64,000 nucleotides of DNA, taken from contig DASTZZ010000027.1 of NCBI GenBank assembly GCA_035764005.1, forward strand, positions 1 to 64,000. The letters run 5' to 3'. The notes beneath the pieces were generated by a model. The model worked only from the letters and a program-made list of their open reading frames with translations, made no database searches and was not told where the DNA came from. Of this stretch, positions 16,950 through 24,646 are shown one piece after another. Positions within the stretch are counted from its first letter, which is position 1, and every line of letters starts with the position of its first letter. Origin of the DNA: Terriglobales bacterium (lineage in GTDB: Bacteria > Acidobacteriota > Terriglobia > Terriglobales > Acidobacteriaceae). Made by a program: the position numbers and the translations under genes.

Positions 16950-18539
16950 TTGAGAGCGGGAGATGCGATGCAGGCGGAGGTTGGTACGCGAGGCGCGGTT
17001 ATCGTGGCCGAAGCCGAAGCTACGGCTATGCCGACGCATTCTCACCCGCTCATAAAGAAGAAGGAATTTGCGCGACGGATCCCGCTTCGCCCAGTAGGAA
17101 CTCAGTTCAGTCCAGAGATCTGGTTCGCTTGGGTGCTGGGATTGCTGGCTCTCGGAGCCTGCATTGCACCCTGGCCGCGCCACGGTTGGCAGTTTTTCGG
17201 ACTGGTCGGCGCAACCGTGATGCTGCTGGTGTGCGGTGATGCGCTCGCTCTGTGGCTCACTCGACAAGAAGGCGCACCAGTCCTGCTGTGTTCAGAAAAA
17301 GGTCTTCGCGGACGTGAAGGACAGACGATCCAGGTTCCGCTGGCGCTTACCGGCTCGAGCTCACGCCTACCGTTTCGGGAATTCCGGGTAGCAATCATGC
17401 CGGCAACACAAGAGAGCGACACTGCTTTTCGAGTGCAAAGGGAACCTCAGCGGTTAAGCGTGGAGCAGTCGAATTCGGCGGAAAAACAATCGACCAATCC
17501 AAAAACGCAGCCTACTCAGCTGTGGTGCTGGATGCCGGAGATCGCTTTACTTCGGCGAGGGTTGTGGCCTGGGCCGCGCATCGGAATCGAGCGAACTTCG
17601 CACCTGAAAATCTGGCGCTTGCGGCAGTGGTTTGATTTGCCGGAGCCCTTGCGAATCGAAGCCGATTTGCGATCCGCGCGGCGGGAGATTCTGCGCAGCC
17701 CGGTTTATCGATCCTTTGTAGCTTCTCAACAGACGCCGTGGATCGGCCACGGGCGCGATTTCGAGCGCCTGCGGGAATACCAGCCTGGGGATAACTTCTC
17801 AGAGATCGCGTGGAAGTCGACGGCGCGTCGCCTCAGCCCGGTCACACGGCTTTTTCAGTGGGAGCAGAAGCAGGAAGTATATTTCGTAATCGACCAATCG
17901 CGGGCGTCGGCGCTTGCACTCCATCCAGCCACAGCTTCCGAGAGTGATCTCTCACCACAACGAGCGCCGCGGCGACTTTTGGATTTGATTGTGGAGACGG
18001 CATTGGTCGGCGCCAGCGTCGCGCTTGAACTTGGCGATGAGTTCGGGCTGGTCACCTACGCGGATGAGCCGAAGTCCTGGTTACGCGCAGGAAGCGGTCA
18101 ATCACAGTTTCATCAATTCCGTGAGCGCCTGCTGCACATTGAACCTTTGCCGACAACCGCGGATTATGAAGCGTTATTTGGCGAAATACGGGTCCGTCTG
18201 CGGCGGCGCGCCTACCTGCTGTTGCTGGCAGACTTGGCGGAGCGCTCGGTTTCCGATTCTCTGCGTCGCGGAGTTGGCCTGGTCGGAACGTCACATGCGC
18301 TGTTAATGACTAGCATCCTGCCGACACACGCACGGTCCGCATTTTCGGCCGGTGAAGAGTTGCAAACCGAAGAGGATGTGTACGCGGCGCTCGCGAGTGA
18401 AAAAGAAAACCAGCGTCTCGGCGCCTTCGCCCGGCAAATGCGCAAAATGAACGTCCATGTGCGCTATATCCCTGCGCAGATGTTCCTGCGAACCGCTGTT
18501 GAAGGATATCTGGAAAGCAAACGGGAGCAGCGACTGTGA
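16950..18539 (+). CDS. DUF58 (VWA-like) membrane protein
   Basis: The start is TTG at 16950, set by AAGGAGG at 16934-16940 nine bases upstream; no ATG fits as well. The 529-residue product has two hydrophobic helices at about residues 52-95. A DUF58 domain follows, with the hallmark segment R-E-Y-Q-P-G-D-N-F-S-E-I-A-W-K-S-T-A-R (about residues 272-290). The VWA-type strand V-Y-F-V-I-D-Q-S-R follows, in which D-Q-S replaces the usual D-x-S-x-S metal site in reduced form. DUF58 proteins are the usual clients of MoxR. The N-terminal 50 residues are an unusual charged, cytoplasmic extension. Confidence 0.9.
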   Translation: MRAGDAMQAEVGTRGAVIVAEAEATAMPTHSHPLIKKKEFARRIPLRPVGTQFSPEIWFAWVLGLLALGACIAPWPRHGWQFFGLVGATVMLLVCGDALALWLTRQEGAPVLLCSEKGLRGREGQTIQVPLALTGSSSRLPFREFRVAIMPATQESDTAFRVQREPQRLSVEQSNSAEKQSTNPKTQPTQLWCWMPEIALLRRGLWPGPRIGIERTSHLKIWRLRQWFDLPEPLRIEADLRSARREILRSPVYRSFVASQQTPWIGHGRDFERLREYQPGDNFSEIAWKSTARRLSPVTRLFQWEQKQEVYFVIDQSRASALALHPATASESDLSPQRAPRRLLDLIVETALVGASVALELGDEFGLVTYADEPKSWLRAGSGQSQFHQFRERLLHIEPLPTTADYEALFGEIRVRLRRRAYLLLLADLAERSVSDSLRRGVGLVGTSHALLMTSILPTHARSAFSAGEELQTEEDVYAALASEKENQRLGAFARQMRKMNVHVRYIPAQMFLRTAVEGYLESKREQRL

Positions 18540-19564
18540 TTTTGAATCTCGAACGATTTCAGGCACAGGCGCGGCCGCGCTGGAAGAACCTCGAATCACT
18601 GCTGGGCGTGCTCGAGAGCCGACCGGAGCGCCGGTTGAATCCAGATGAAGCGCAACAACTGCAAGAGCTTTACGCCCAGGCTTCCACGGATTTGAATCGC
18701 GTTACTCACGGCGCCCTCGCGCCCGAACTAACACAGTACCTTGAGCGATTGGTCGCGCGAGCTTATGCCGAGCTATACTATGCGCCGCCCACGCGCTCCC
18801 AAATCTGGCAGCCGCGCCGCTGGTTAAGAATTTTTGTGACATTTCCCGAAACGGTACGGCGGCAGTCCCGCTATTTTGCTCTGGCTGTGCTGGTCACGGT
18901 CTTGGGTTGTACCCTGGGCGGACTCGCGGTGCGCTATGATCCCGCCTCGGTGGACGTGCTGCTGCCGGCGAATTACCTGCGTAATCCGGCCGAGCGTGTG
19001 CACGAAGAGGAGCAAGGAGCGGCACACGAGAAGTCCGCACAGACGGAAGCCGCGTTCTCAGGGCAACTCATCAGGCACAACATCGAGGTCGCGCTGCTCG
19101 CAGCCGCACTCGGCGTAACGTTTGGCATTGGGACGGCACTCCTTCTTTTCGAGAACGGAGTACTGCTCGGCGCCGTAGCCGTTCACTATACGAAGCAAGG
19201 CTTTGGACTGTTCATGACGGCGTGGCTACTGCCACACGGCGTGTTTGAGATCCCATCGATTTTGATCGCCGGACAAGCGGGGTTTTACTTGGCGCGCTTA
19301 CTGCTGCATCGGCGCGAGAACCGCAATGTTCGTCAATCGATGCGCGAATGGTTAGTGCTGGTCGCCGGCCTGGCGATGATGCTGGTATGGGCCGGAATCA
19401 TGGAGGCCTTTTTTTCACAACATCACGCGCCAGTTCTGCCGTATGGATTCAAGGTTGGGATTGCTCTAGCAGAATTATTGCTGCTCACCATGTATCTGCT
19501 GCTGATTGGACGAACAGGGACCGCGACCAAGATGGGCTCTGCCATTCCTTCGGAGAACAAGTGA
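18536..19564 (+). CDS. SpoIIM-like (DUF95) integral membrane protein
   Basis: The start GTG at 18536 overlaps the DUF58 stop (GTGA). The 342-residue product begins with a cytoplasmic helical region (R-W-K-N-L-E-S-L-L ... L-Y-A-Q-A-S-T-D-L-N-R-V). It continues with five to six transmembrane helices: about 115-135, 180-210, 215-240, 265-285 and 305-330. N-I-E-V-A-L-L-A-A-A-L-G and L-L-P-H-G-V-F-E-I-P are the hallmark segments of the stage II sporulation protein M family. The family occurs widely outside spore formers, commonly beside RDD, MoxR and DUF58 genes, as here. Sporulation itself is not implied. Confidence 0.9.
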   Translation: MILNLERFQAQARPRWKNLESLLGVLESRPERRLNPDEAQQLQELYAQASTDLNRVTHGALAPELTQYLERLVARAYAELYYAPPTRSQIWQPRRWLRIFVTFPETVRRQSRYFALAVLVTVLGCTLGGLAVRYDPASVDVLLPANYLRNPAERVHEEEQGAAHEKSAQTEAAFSGQLIRHNIEVALLAAALGVTFGIGTALLLFENGVLLGAVAVHYTKQGFGLFMTAWLLPHGVFEIPSILIAGQAGFYLARLLLHRRENRNVRQSMREWLVLVAGLAMMLVWAGIMEAFFSQHHAPVLPYGFKVGIALAELLLLTMYLLLIGRTGTATKMGSAIPSENK

Positions 19565-20355
19565 CGGATATTCGCTCCGCTAACGCGTCCACGGCGGTAC
19601 AACTGACCATTGCTACGCCCGAAGGCGTGCTTTTTCGGTTGCCACTGGCCGGTCCCGCCTCCCGGCTCTATGCCGTTTTGCTCGATACCGTGATTGTGCT
19701 GGGAACAGTAAACGGAATCGGGTTGCTCGTTTACTGGATCTTCGCGAAAGCGCCGGGATTTGGCGTGATGGCTACTACGCTGGCGGAGCTCGCAATTGGG
19801 TTTGCCTATAGCGCGGTGCTGGAGGGTCTTTGGAACGGACAAACGATTGGAAAACGCCTCTTTCATTTGCGCGTAATTGACCAGACCGGATTTCCGCTGC
19901 GCATCGAACAGGCATGGATACGGAATCTGATGCGCGTTGTTGATGCGCTACCGTTCGCATATCTAGTCGGAGGAATTTCCGTATTGAGTAGCCCTCTGAT
20001 GCAACGCTTCGGCGATCAAGTGGGGGGGACGCTGGTTGTACGCCAAACGCCGCTGACCATACCGTGGGAGGAGTCCTGGACTCGCCAGAAGTACAACTCC
20101 TTCATGGAATATCCGACAATCGCGGTGCATCTACGCCGAGCAGCAACGCCGCAACTGGCCAGTCTGATCCAGGATGCGCTACGCCGTCGCAACCAACTAG
20201 CTTCCTATGCGCGGCGGGAAATCTATCGTGAGCTCGCCGAATACCTGCAGAACGAAATCTGTCGATTCCCTGACGAATTGGTTGAGAGGCTCAGCGACGA
20301 ACAGTACTTGATTAATGCCTCCGGCATCCTGTTCGGAGATCAACGAAGGTCGTGA
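19561..20355 (+). CDS. RDD-family membrane protein
   Basis: The GTG at 19561 overlaps the preceding stop (GTGA); the frame is open further upstream inside the SpoIIM-like gene but that part is out-of-frame coding there. The 264-residue product has an RDD domain in residues about 15-155: P-A-S-R-L-Y-A-V-L-L-D-T near the first helix, then helices at about 35-60 and 65-85. The characteristic G-Q-T-I-G-K-R-L-F-H-L-R-V-I-D is at about residues 92-106, followed by R-N-L-M-R-V-V-D. A soluble helical tail follows. It is the second RDD protein in the cluster and closes the MoxR-DUF58-SpoIIM-RDD block found in many phyla. Confidence 0.9.
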   Translation: MTDIRSANASTAVQLTIATPEGVLFRLPLAGPASRLYAVLLDTVIVLGTVNGIGLLVYWIFAKAPGFGVMATTLAELAIGFAYSAVLEGLWNGQTIGKRLFHLRVIDQTGFPLRIEQAWIRNLMRVVDALPFAYLVGGISVLSSPLMQRFGDQVGGTLVVRQTPLTIPWEESWTRQKYNSFMEYPTIAVHLRRAATPQLASLIQDALRRRNQLASYARREIYRELAEYLQNEICRFPDELVERLSDEQYLINASGILFGDQRRS

Positions 20356-20465
20356 TGCTATCTCGTGCCTGAGATTGTGCATGTTTGCAGGTTTTAGATT
20401 CCCCGCGCCGAAGCACACAACGCTGCTATGATGTTCGCCTCATCTCACTAACACAGCTGTTATCA

Positions 20466-20660
20466 ATGAGTGTAGAAAAGCAGACGCTCCTGCGTTCCAA
20501 GCTGGAAGATCTCCGTCAAGAGCGGGAAAAACTGCGTCACGAGGTCGAAGATCGACTGAAGAAGATCGGGGAGATCGATAACGTCATTCGGAAATTCCTC
20601 CAGCTGAAGCAAAACACGATCACCGAAGAAAGAGCCAGGCGCGCACAAAAAAAGAAGTAA
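20466..20660 (+). CDS. Small coiled-coil protein
   Basis: The ATG at 20466 begins a 64-residue product that is almost entirely a charged coiled coil, with heptad-like leucines and isoleucines in L-R-S-K-L-E-D-L-R, V-E-D-R-L-K-K-I-G-E-I and V-I-R-K-F-L-Q-L-K, and ends in a lysine tail. The frame is open upstream to 20385 but that part is not protein-like. No strong ribosome-binding site is visible. It lies 110 bases after the RDD gene and may still belong to that transcript. Function unknown. Confidence 0.65.
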   Translation: MSVEKQTLLRSKLEDLRQEREKLRHEVEDRLKKIGEIDNVIRKFLQLKQNTITEERARRAQKKK

Positions 20661-20681
20661 GGAGCGTGGCTCGTCGAAATT

Positions 20682-20960
20682 TTATTCGGCTCCCGCAGCC
20701 ATCGCCCGGCATCTGGTCGCCTCCAGAATAGGCATCAGGCGAATCGCGGCCAGGCGCAAGTTTCGATTCGGGAATCGCTTGATCAGCATCCGCTGCCCAA
20801 ACTCCCAAGCCTTATGCACGTGTTCTTTGCAGACGATCACCTGCGTGCGGGGTCCCTGGCGGGATACGAGTTCCAGAAGGTAGAAGCCTGCCAATCGGCA
20901 GAGAGGGTCGTCATCGTACTTCCGGTAAGAGCATGGACGTTGTGACGCCTTCGGGCTCAT
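20682..20960 (-). CDS. Hypothetical small protein
   Basis: The minus strand carries an open frame whose last 92 residues, from the ATG at 20960, look protein-like: P-L-C-R-L-A-G-F-Y-L-L-E, then V-I-V-C-K-E-H-V-H-K-A-W-E-F, then N-L-R-L-A-A-I-R-L. Cysteine and histidine in C-K-E-H-V-H could bind a metal. The frame runs upstream to 21218, but that part has no convincing composition. No clear ribosome-binding site precedes 20960. It is convergent with the coiled-coil gene. I do not recognise a family. Confidence 0.4.
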   Translation of the reverse strand: MSPKASQRPCSYRKYDDDPLCRLAGFYLLELVSRQGPRTQVIVCKEHVHKAWEFGQRMLIKRFPNRNLRLAAIRLMPILEATRCRAMAAGAE

Positions 20961-21683
20961 CGGCAAAGGATGACGAGTATTGCGATGCACCGGGCGCGAA
21001 CATTGTAGCCTCGTGCATTTGTGCTTAGCCCGTTCGCGAGCGAACGGCGACCTATCAAACGCGCGCCTGGAAAAGCCGCAGTCAGCCGCCATCTGAAAAA
21101 GAGACCCTCTGAAAACAGGAGAGCGACGAATCAAGAACGTCTCGTCTGTCGCACGCCAGTGGAATCCCTGGAGGTGCATTCCATTTCGGGAAATACGTCC
21201 CACCGTAACCACCCACAATAATCAACGAACTGCCGGATTGATTTCCCGGCAAGGAAGAAAGCAGAAATTCCAGGTGGAATTCCGCATTCCTCGAGACACC
21301 TCGCTCGTCCGCGCGCGCCATAAGGTTGAAGGCTCGGATCGGCCTTGTAATGACTGTCAACGGCAGCAGTCGCGAGCACCTGCAGGCTGTCGGAAACTAC
21401 TCTGCCGCAGTGGGAATTATTAAAGGTGGCGGTACGAACCGGGAACTAAAGCGTTCAAGCACGGAACGATTTCCATACTAGGACTCAGTGCACCTGTGCA
21501 TTTGGATCGCTGCAGGGCCCGCTAGCCGCTCCCATAGGCCAAACGAAAGACGAACCCGAATCGAGCGCGGCGCGACCAACAAATCCAGAGAGGCTCGATT
21601 TTTTCGACCGGTTTGGGAACACTTGGCCGACTTTGGCGCATCGTAGTTTTTACACGAACAAGTTCAGAGCAGGAGAGGCACTC
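20961..21683. other. Long region without a confident gene
   Basis: These 723 bases contain only weak frames on both strands. One possible micro-frame starts at about 21351 (M-T-V-N-G-S-S-R-E-H, 43 codons) and has no good ribosome-binding site. No hairpin or repeat family seen elsewhere in the window occurs here. Together with the micro-genes to 22732 it looks like gene-poor, decaying DNA. Confidence 0.45.
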
Positions 21684-21917
21684 GTGGAAGCCCGGGATCA
21701 TCTCGTCATTTGCGGCTACGACGGCATTCTCAATCACTATCGCATCGACGCAGGAAGGCTGCGGTTTCGATGCATCACCGAGGACAAAGCCGGCAAATGG
21801 CGAACGCTGTCAGATGGAGATGTGCTCATGCACTTGATGCTGAAAACGCGGGTTGCAGAGTGGCTCTATCAAAGACACGGGCTCAAATCGGGAGCGTTGC
21901 TGAAAGTCGCAGCGTAA
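21684..21917 (+). CDS. Hypothetical 77-residue protein
   Basis: The GTG at 21684 is preceded by AGGAG at 21671-21675 with eight bases between, so I prefer it to an upstream ATG at 21633. The 77-residue product has a beta-rich start (H-L-V-I-C-G-Y-D-G-I-L-N-H-Y-R-I-D-A-G), then R-T-L-S-D-G-D-V-L, and a helical end with V-A-E-W-L-Y-Q-R-H-G-L. No family is recognised. It is the first of four small plus-strand frames reaching 22732. Confidence 0.55.
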   Translation: MEARDHLVICGYDGILNHYRIDAGRLRFRCITEDKAGKWRTLSDGDVLMHLMLKTRVAEWLYQRHGLKSGALLKVAA

Positions 21918-22092
21918 CCTCGCAGCCTGAGATCCGATACCAGGGAGGCTACATAAAACACTGAAGCGCAGGAGCGGTTCCTGAATCGGGGAGCTGGAAC
22001 GGCAGTTTCCTGTCATCCAACCGGGCACTATTGAACGGACATCGCAATCAGTAAGGCCCTCACAGATTGGAAACAAGGAGGTATTCGCGATC

Positions 22093-22272
22093 ATGCATGA
22101 ACCGCATGCCGCGCAGGAAAAGTGTGGGAACATCAAGACTCAGGGAGCCGTTCCAGAAGCTCTGATCGAGCGCATGAAATTGGTCTTCCGCACGACCCAC
22201 GGAACGGAAATGACGGAGGAGGATCGCAACTTTCTCGGCATTCCGCCGTGCTCTGGAGAGTGCTGCCCATAA
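22093..22272 (+). CDS. Micro-protein with VFRTTH-EMTEEDR motif
   Basis: A 59-residue frame starts at the ATG at 22093, with AAGGAGG at about 22075-22081. The product has an N-terminal part with one Cys, then a conserved-looking core V-F-R-T-T-H-G-T-E-M-T-E-E-D-R, and a Cys-containing end C-S-G-E-C-C-P. The core recurs in the next frame (22289-22479), which is strong evidence that it is coding. Function unknown; the cysteines could bind metal. It was found by reading, as it is below usual length cut-offs. Confidence 0.6.
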   Translation: MHEPHAAQEKCGNIKTQGAVPEALIERMKLVFRTTHGTEMTEEDRNFLGIPPCSGECCP

Positions 22273-22288
22273 ATTTAAGGAGTAGCCA

Positions 22289-22479
22289 GTGAGGAGAGCT
22301 GGTAGAAGCAAGAGGAGCGTTCACACAAAAACGGCTCCAACGGCCGTTCTCGAATCGTCATCCGCGCGATGGAGAAGGTGTTTCGTTCCACCCACGATCG
22401 GGAAATGACTTCCGAGGAGCGCCAGGGCTTTCGGCTACCCCCGCCTGGAACAACGCCTCGAAATATAACAGCAGAGTGA
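22289..22479 (+). pseudogene. Frameshifted second copy of the micro-protein gene
   Basis: AAGGAG at 22277-22282 and a six-base spacer precede a GTG at 22289, an ideal start. That frame gives K-T-A-P-T-A-V-L-E, which aligns with K-T-Q-G-A-V-P-E-A-L of the first copy, but it then leaves the homologous frame. From 22369 the next frame gives M-E-K-V-F-R-S-T-H-D-R-E-M-T-S-E-E-R, matching the first copy's core, up to TGA at 22477-22479. A single-base indel at about 22367-22369 would join the two. It is therefore either a recent pseudogene, a programmed frameshift, or a shorter gene starting at the ATG at 22369. Confidence 0.5.
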
Positions 22480-22534
22480 CACACCTGTGTTACACTCCTG
22501 CTGTTCAGAACCGCTGTTTCCCCAAGTGCACGCC

Positions 22535-22732
22535 ATGCCGAAGAAGAACGTTCCAGGAGCCTGGGCAAGAGCGAAGCGCTCCATCGAGAGTCCGGACAAG
22601 GACCGCGAACTGGGTCTTTAGAGCGATTACAATCTGCTGCGAAAACGTCCGAACCGCACGTCAATCGTCATTCACGACGGCTCTCCTGTTGTGGAGAGCC
22701 GGTATCTTCAACTAGCCGATCTGGCGCTCTGA
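22535..22732 (+). pseudogene. Small frame interrupted by one in-frame TAG
   Basis: From the ATG at 22535 the frame encodes 28 residues (M-P-K-K-N-V-P-G-A-W-A-R ...), then TAG at 22619-22621, and continues open for 36 more residues to TGA at 22730-22732 (S-D-Y-N-L-L-R-K-R ... G-S-P-V-V-E-S-R-Y-L-Q-L-A-D). Both halves have protein-like composition. A nonsense mutation in a small gene is the simplest reading, since the neighbouring micro-gene is also broken. No ribosome-binding site is obvious. Confidence 0.35.
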
Positions 22733-22803
22733 CCTTCTAATCCTAAAAGGGAAAGCTAACAACTAAATTTTCCTGGTTCGGGAATTAGGTTGCAAAGCTT
22801 CCC

Positions 22804-24186
22804 CTATCGCGCTTCGCTGGTGCTCACTGCGGGATCGTCGGAGAGTATGTTGTAAAGCGTCGATCGGCTGATGCCGAGAACCTCTGCAGCCTTCTGCTTG
22901 CTTCCCCCGAAAGCTTCCAACACTTCGCGCGCGTACTTCCTTTCCAGTTCCCGCAGTGAGACGAACTTTGAGCAGGTTATGCTCACAGGCGAAGCAATCA
23001 GGGTTGCGGGAAAATCTTCCAGGTCGAGCACCGGACCTTCACTCAGGATGCACGCTCCGGCGATCACGTTTTCGAGTTCGCGAATATTGCCGGGCCAATC
23101 GTAGCGGGCGAGCATCTCTTGCGCGCGGCGGCTTATGCCCGTGAAGATCCGCCCGTATTGCTTGGCGTATTTCTCGAGAAAATGCCGCTCCAGCAGAGGC
23201 AAATCCTCTTTTCTTTCCGCGAGTGCGGGAAGCCGCAACTGGACGGCAGAAAGACGGTAAAACAAGTCTTCACGGAAGCGGCCTTCGGCTACTTCGGCGG
23301 TCAAGTCGCGATTGCTGGCAGCGATAACGCGAATGTTCAGTTTGCGCCCATCACCCGATCCGAGGCGCTGAACTTCGTGAGTCTGCAGCACGCGCAGAAG
23401 CTTCGCCTGCATGGCCACCGACATCTCGCTGATTTCGTCGAGAAAAATCGTGCCCTGATCGGCGCGTTCGAACAGCCCCGGTGTGTCTTGAAAGGCGCCG
23501 GTGAACGTTCCTTTGCGAAACCCGAAAAACTGACTTTCGGCGAGCGACTCAGGAAGTGCAGCACAGTTGCACGCAATAAAGGGCCCCTGATTTAACGGAG
23601 AAAGATCGTGAAGGGCGCGGGCCACCAGTTCCTTGCCCGTTCCCGAAGATCCCGTGAGCAATACCGTGGTGAAGTGCGGCGCGATGCGAGTGACCTTGTT
23701 AAAGACGTCGAGCATGCGCGGACTTCGCCCGACCATTCCCTGAAAACTAAACGAGGCTCGCAGTTGGGCGTCCAATTCGCCGGTTTTCCGCTTTTTGTCC
23801 GCGGCCTTGAGCGCGCGCGCCACCCTGGCGCGAAGCTCGGAAACATCCACCGGTTTGACTAAGAATTCCGCAGCGCCTTTTTGAATCGCTTCGATAGCCA
23901 GCGAAGGCGAATATTCGCCCGACAAAAGAATCACTTCGACACCTTGATCGAAAGCGGCGAGGCGCGCGAGGAGTTCCATTCCGTTAGCGCCGCGTAGCTT
24001 TAGATCCAGGAAGACGAGACGCGGGCGATGTTGCCGGAAGAGAGCCCATCCGGCCTCCTCGTCCTGGGCGACAAGGATTTTGACCGGCATGTCCGCGAAG
24101 ATTTCCGGCATGACGTCGACGACATGCTCCTCATCGTCGACCACCAGCACCGTGAAGAGTTCCTGCGACTCAAAGACAAGGACCAT
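22804..24186 (-). CDS. Sigma-54-dependent response regulator (NtrC/AtoC type)
   Basis: The ATG at 24186 is preceded by AAAAGG and begins the receiver domain at once; the frame extends upstream to 24348 without support. The product has 460 residues. The receiver domain (1-125) has acidic Asp17/Asp18, phospho-acceptor Asp61 and Lys111. The AAA+ sigma-54 interaction domain (150-385) has Walker A G-S-S-G-T-G-K-E (179-186) and Walker B I-F-L-D-E (247-251). The sigma-54 contact loop reads G-T-F-T-G-A (226-231) instead of the usual G-A-F-T-G-A. The Fis-type helix-turn-helix is at about 425-450 (K-A-A-E-V-L-G-I-S-R-S-T-L-Y). It activates sigma-54 promoters on phosphorylation. No kinase gene is adjacent. 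It is probably co-transcribed with the gene at 24245-24646. Confidence 0.93.
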   Translation of the reverse strand: MVLVFESQELFTVLVVDDEEHVVDVMPEIFADMPVKILVAQDEEAGWALFRQHRPRLVFLDLKLRGANGMELLARLAAFDQGVEVILLSGEYSPSLAIEAIQKGAAEFLVKPVDVSELRARVARALKAADKKRKTGELDAQLRASFSFQGMVGRSPRMLDVFNKVTRIAPHFTTVLLTGSSGTGKELVARALHDLSPLNQGPFIACNCAALPESLAESQFFGFRKGTFTGAFQDTPGLFERADQGTIFLDEISEMSVAMQAKLLRVLQTHEVQRLGSGDGRKLNIRVIAASNRDLTAEVAEGRFREDLFYRLSAVQLRLPALAERKEDLPLLERHFLEKYAKQYGRIFTGISRRAQEMLARYDWPGNIRELENVIAGACILSEGPVLDLEDFPATLIASPVSITCSKFVSLRELERKYAREVLEAFGGSKQKAAEVLGISRSTLYNILSDDPAVSTSEAR

Positions 24187-24244
24187 TGAGACCTTTTCGA
24201 GCCTGCCGAGTTCGGAGACGTAAATGTACCATTGTTGAACGCAT

Positions 24245-24646
24245 TCAGCCCTCGTGAGCCCGCTGGACCTGCAAATGCGTGACAGCCGCGCTCTGCAAGC
24301 TCTGGGCTGGTTTGTGCGAAATCTCGACCTCGGAAGCCGACGAAGCACTCACGCCGAGCTTTTGCTCGAGTTCGAGCAGCAGATACGAAAGCCGGTCGCA
24401 ATTACTGAATACGGCGTCAGACCGGAGCAGATCACAGACTGCCGAGATCGCCGATCGCGTGTCACTCGTGCCAAACAGATCAAGATCCCTTGTCAACTCG
24501 GCTGCAAGTGCGCGAGCGTCACAAAGTGCGCGAGCCTGCAGGGAATGGATCAGGCGCCCTGCCTTCGACTGAATGCGATCTGTGGCATCACGTCCAAGCC
24601 AGGGCAGGATTTCGTTGATCTCATCGTTTGTTGCTTCTCGCCCCAT
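24245..24646 (-). CDS. Hypothetical protein upstream of the sigma-54 activator
   Basis: AGGAGG lies nine bases before the ATG at 24646, which supports a real gene. The 133-residue product is largely helical: E-I-N-E-I-L-P-W-L-G-R-D-A, then A-R-A-L-A-A-E-L-T-R-D-L, then R-L-S-Y-L-L-L-E-L-E-Q-K-L. No membrane segment or known motif is visible. It lies 58 bases upstream of the response regulator on the same strand and may be a helical partner or regulator of it. The opposite-strand frame over the same bases is rejected for lack of a ribosome-binding site. Confidence 0.65.
   Translation of the reverse strand: MGREATNDEINEILPWLGRDATDRIQSKAGRLIHSLQARALCDARALAAELTRDLDLFGTSDTRSAISAVCDLLRSDAVFSNCDRLSYLLLELEQKLGVSASSASEVEISHKPAQSLQSAAVTHLQVQRAHEG

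Noticed and set aside
18536-19564. Evidence for sporulation from the SpoIIM-like protein
   Set aside because: The family is common in non-spore-formers and here sits in a MoxR/DUF58 cluster.
22619-22621. TAG as a pyrrolysine codon
   Set aside because: There is no pyl gene or methylamine methyltransferase in the window, and the adjacent micro-gene is frameshifted, so decay is simpler.
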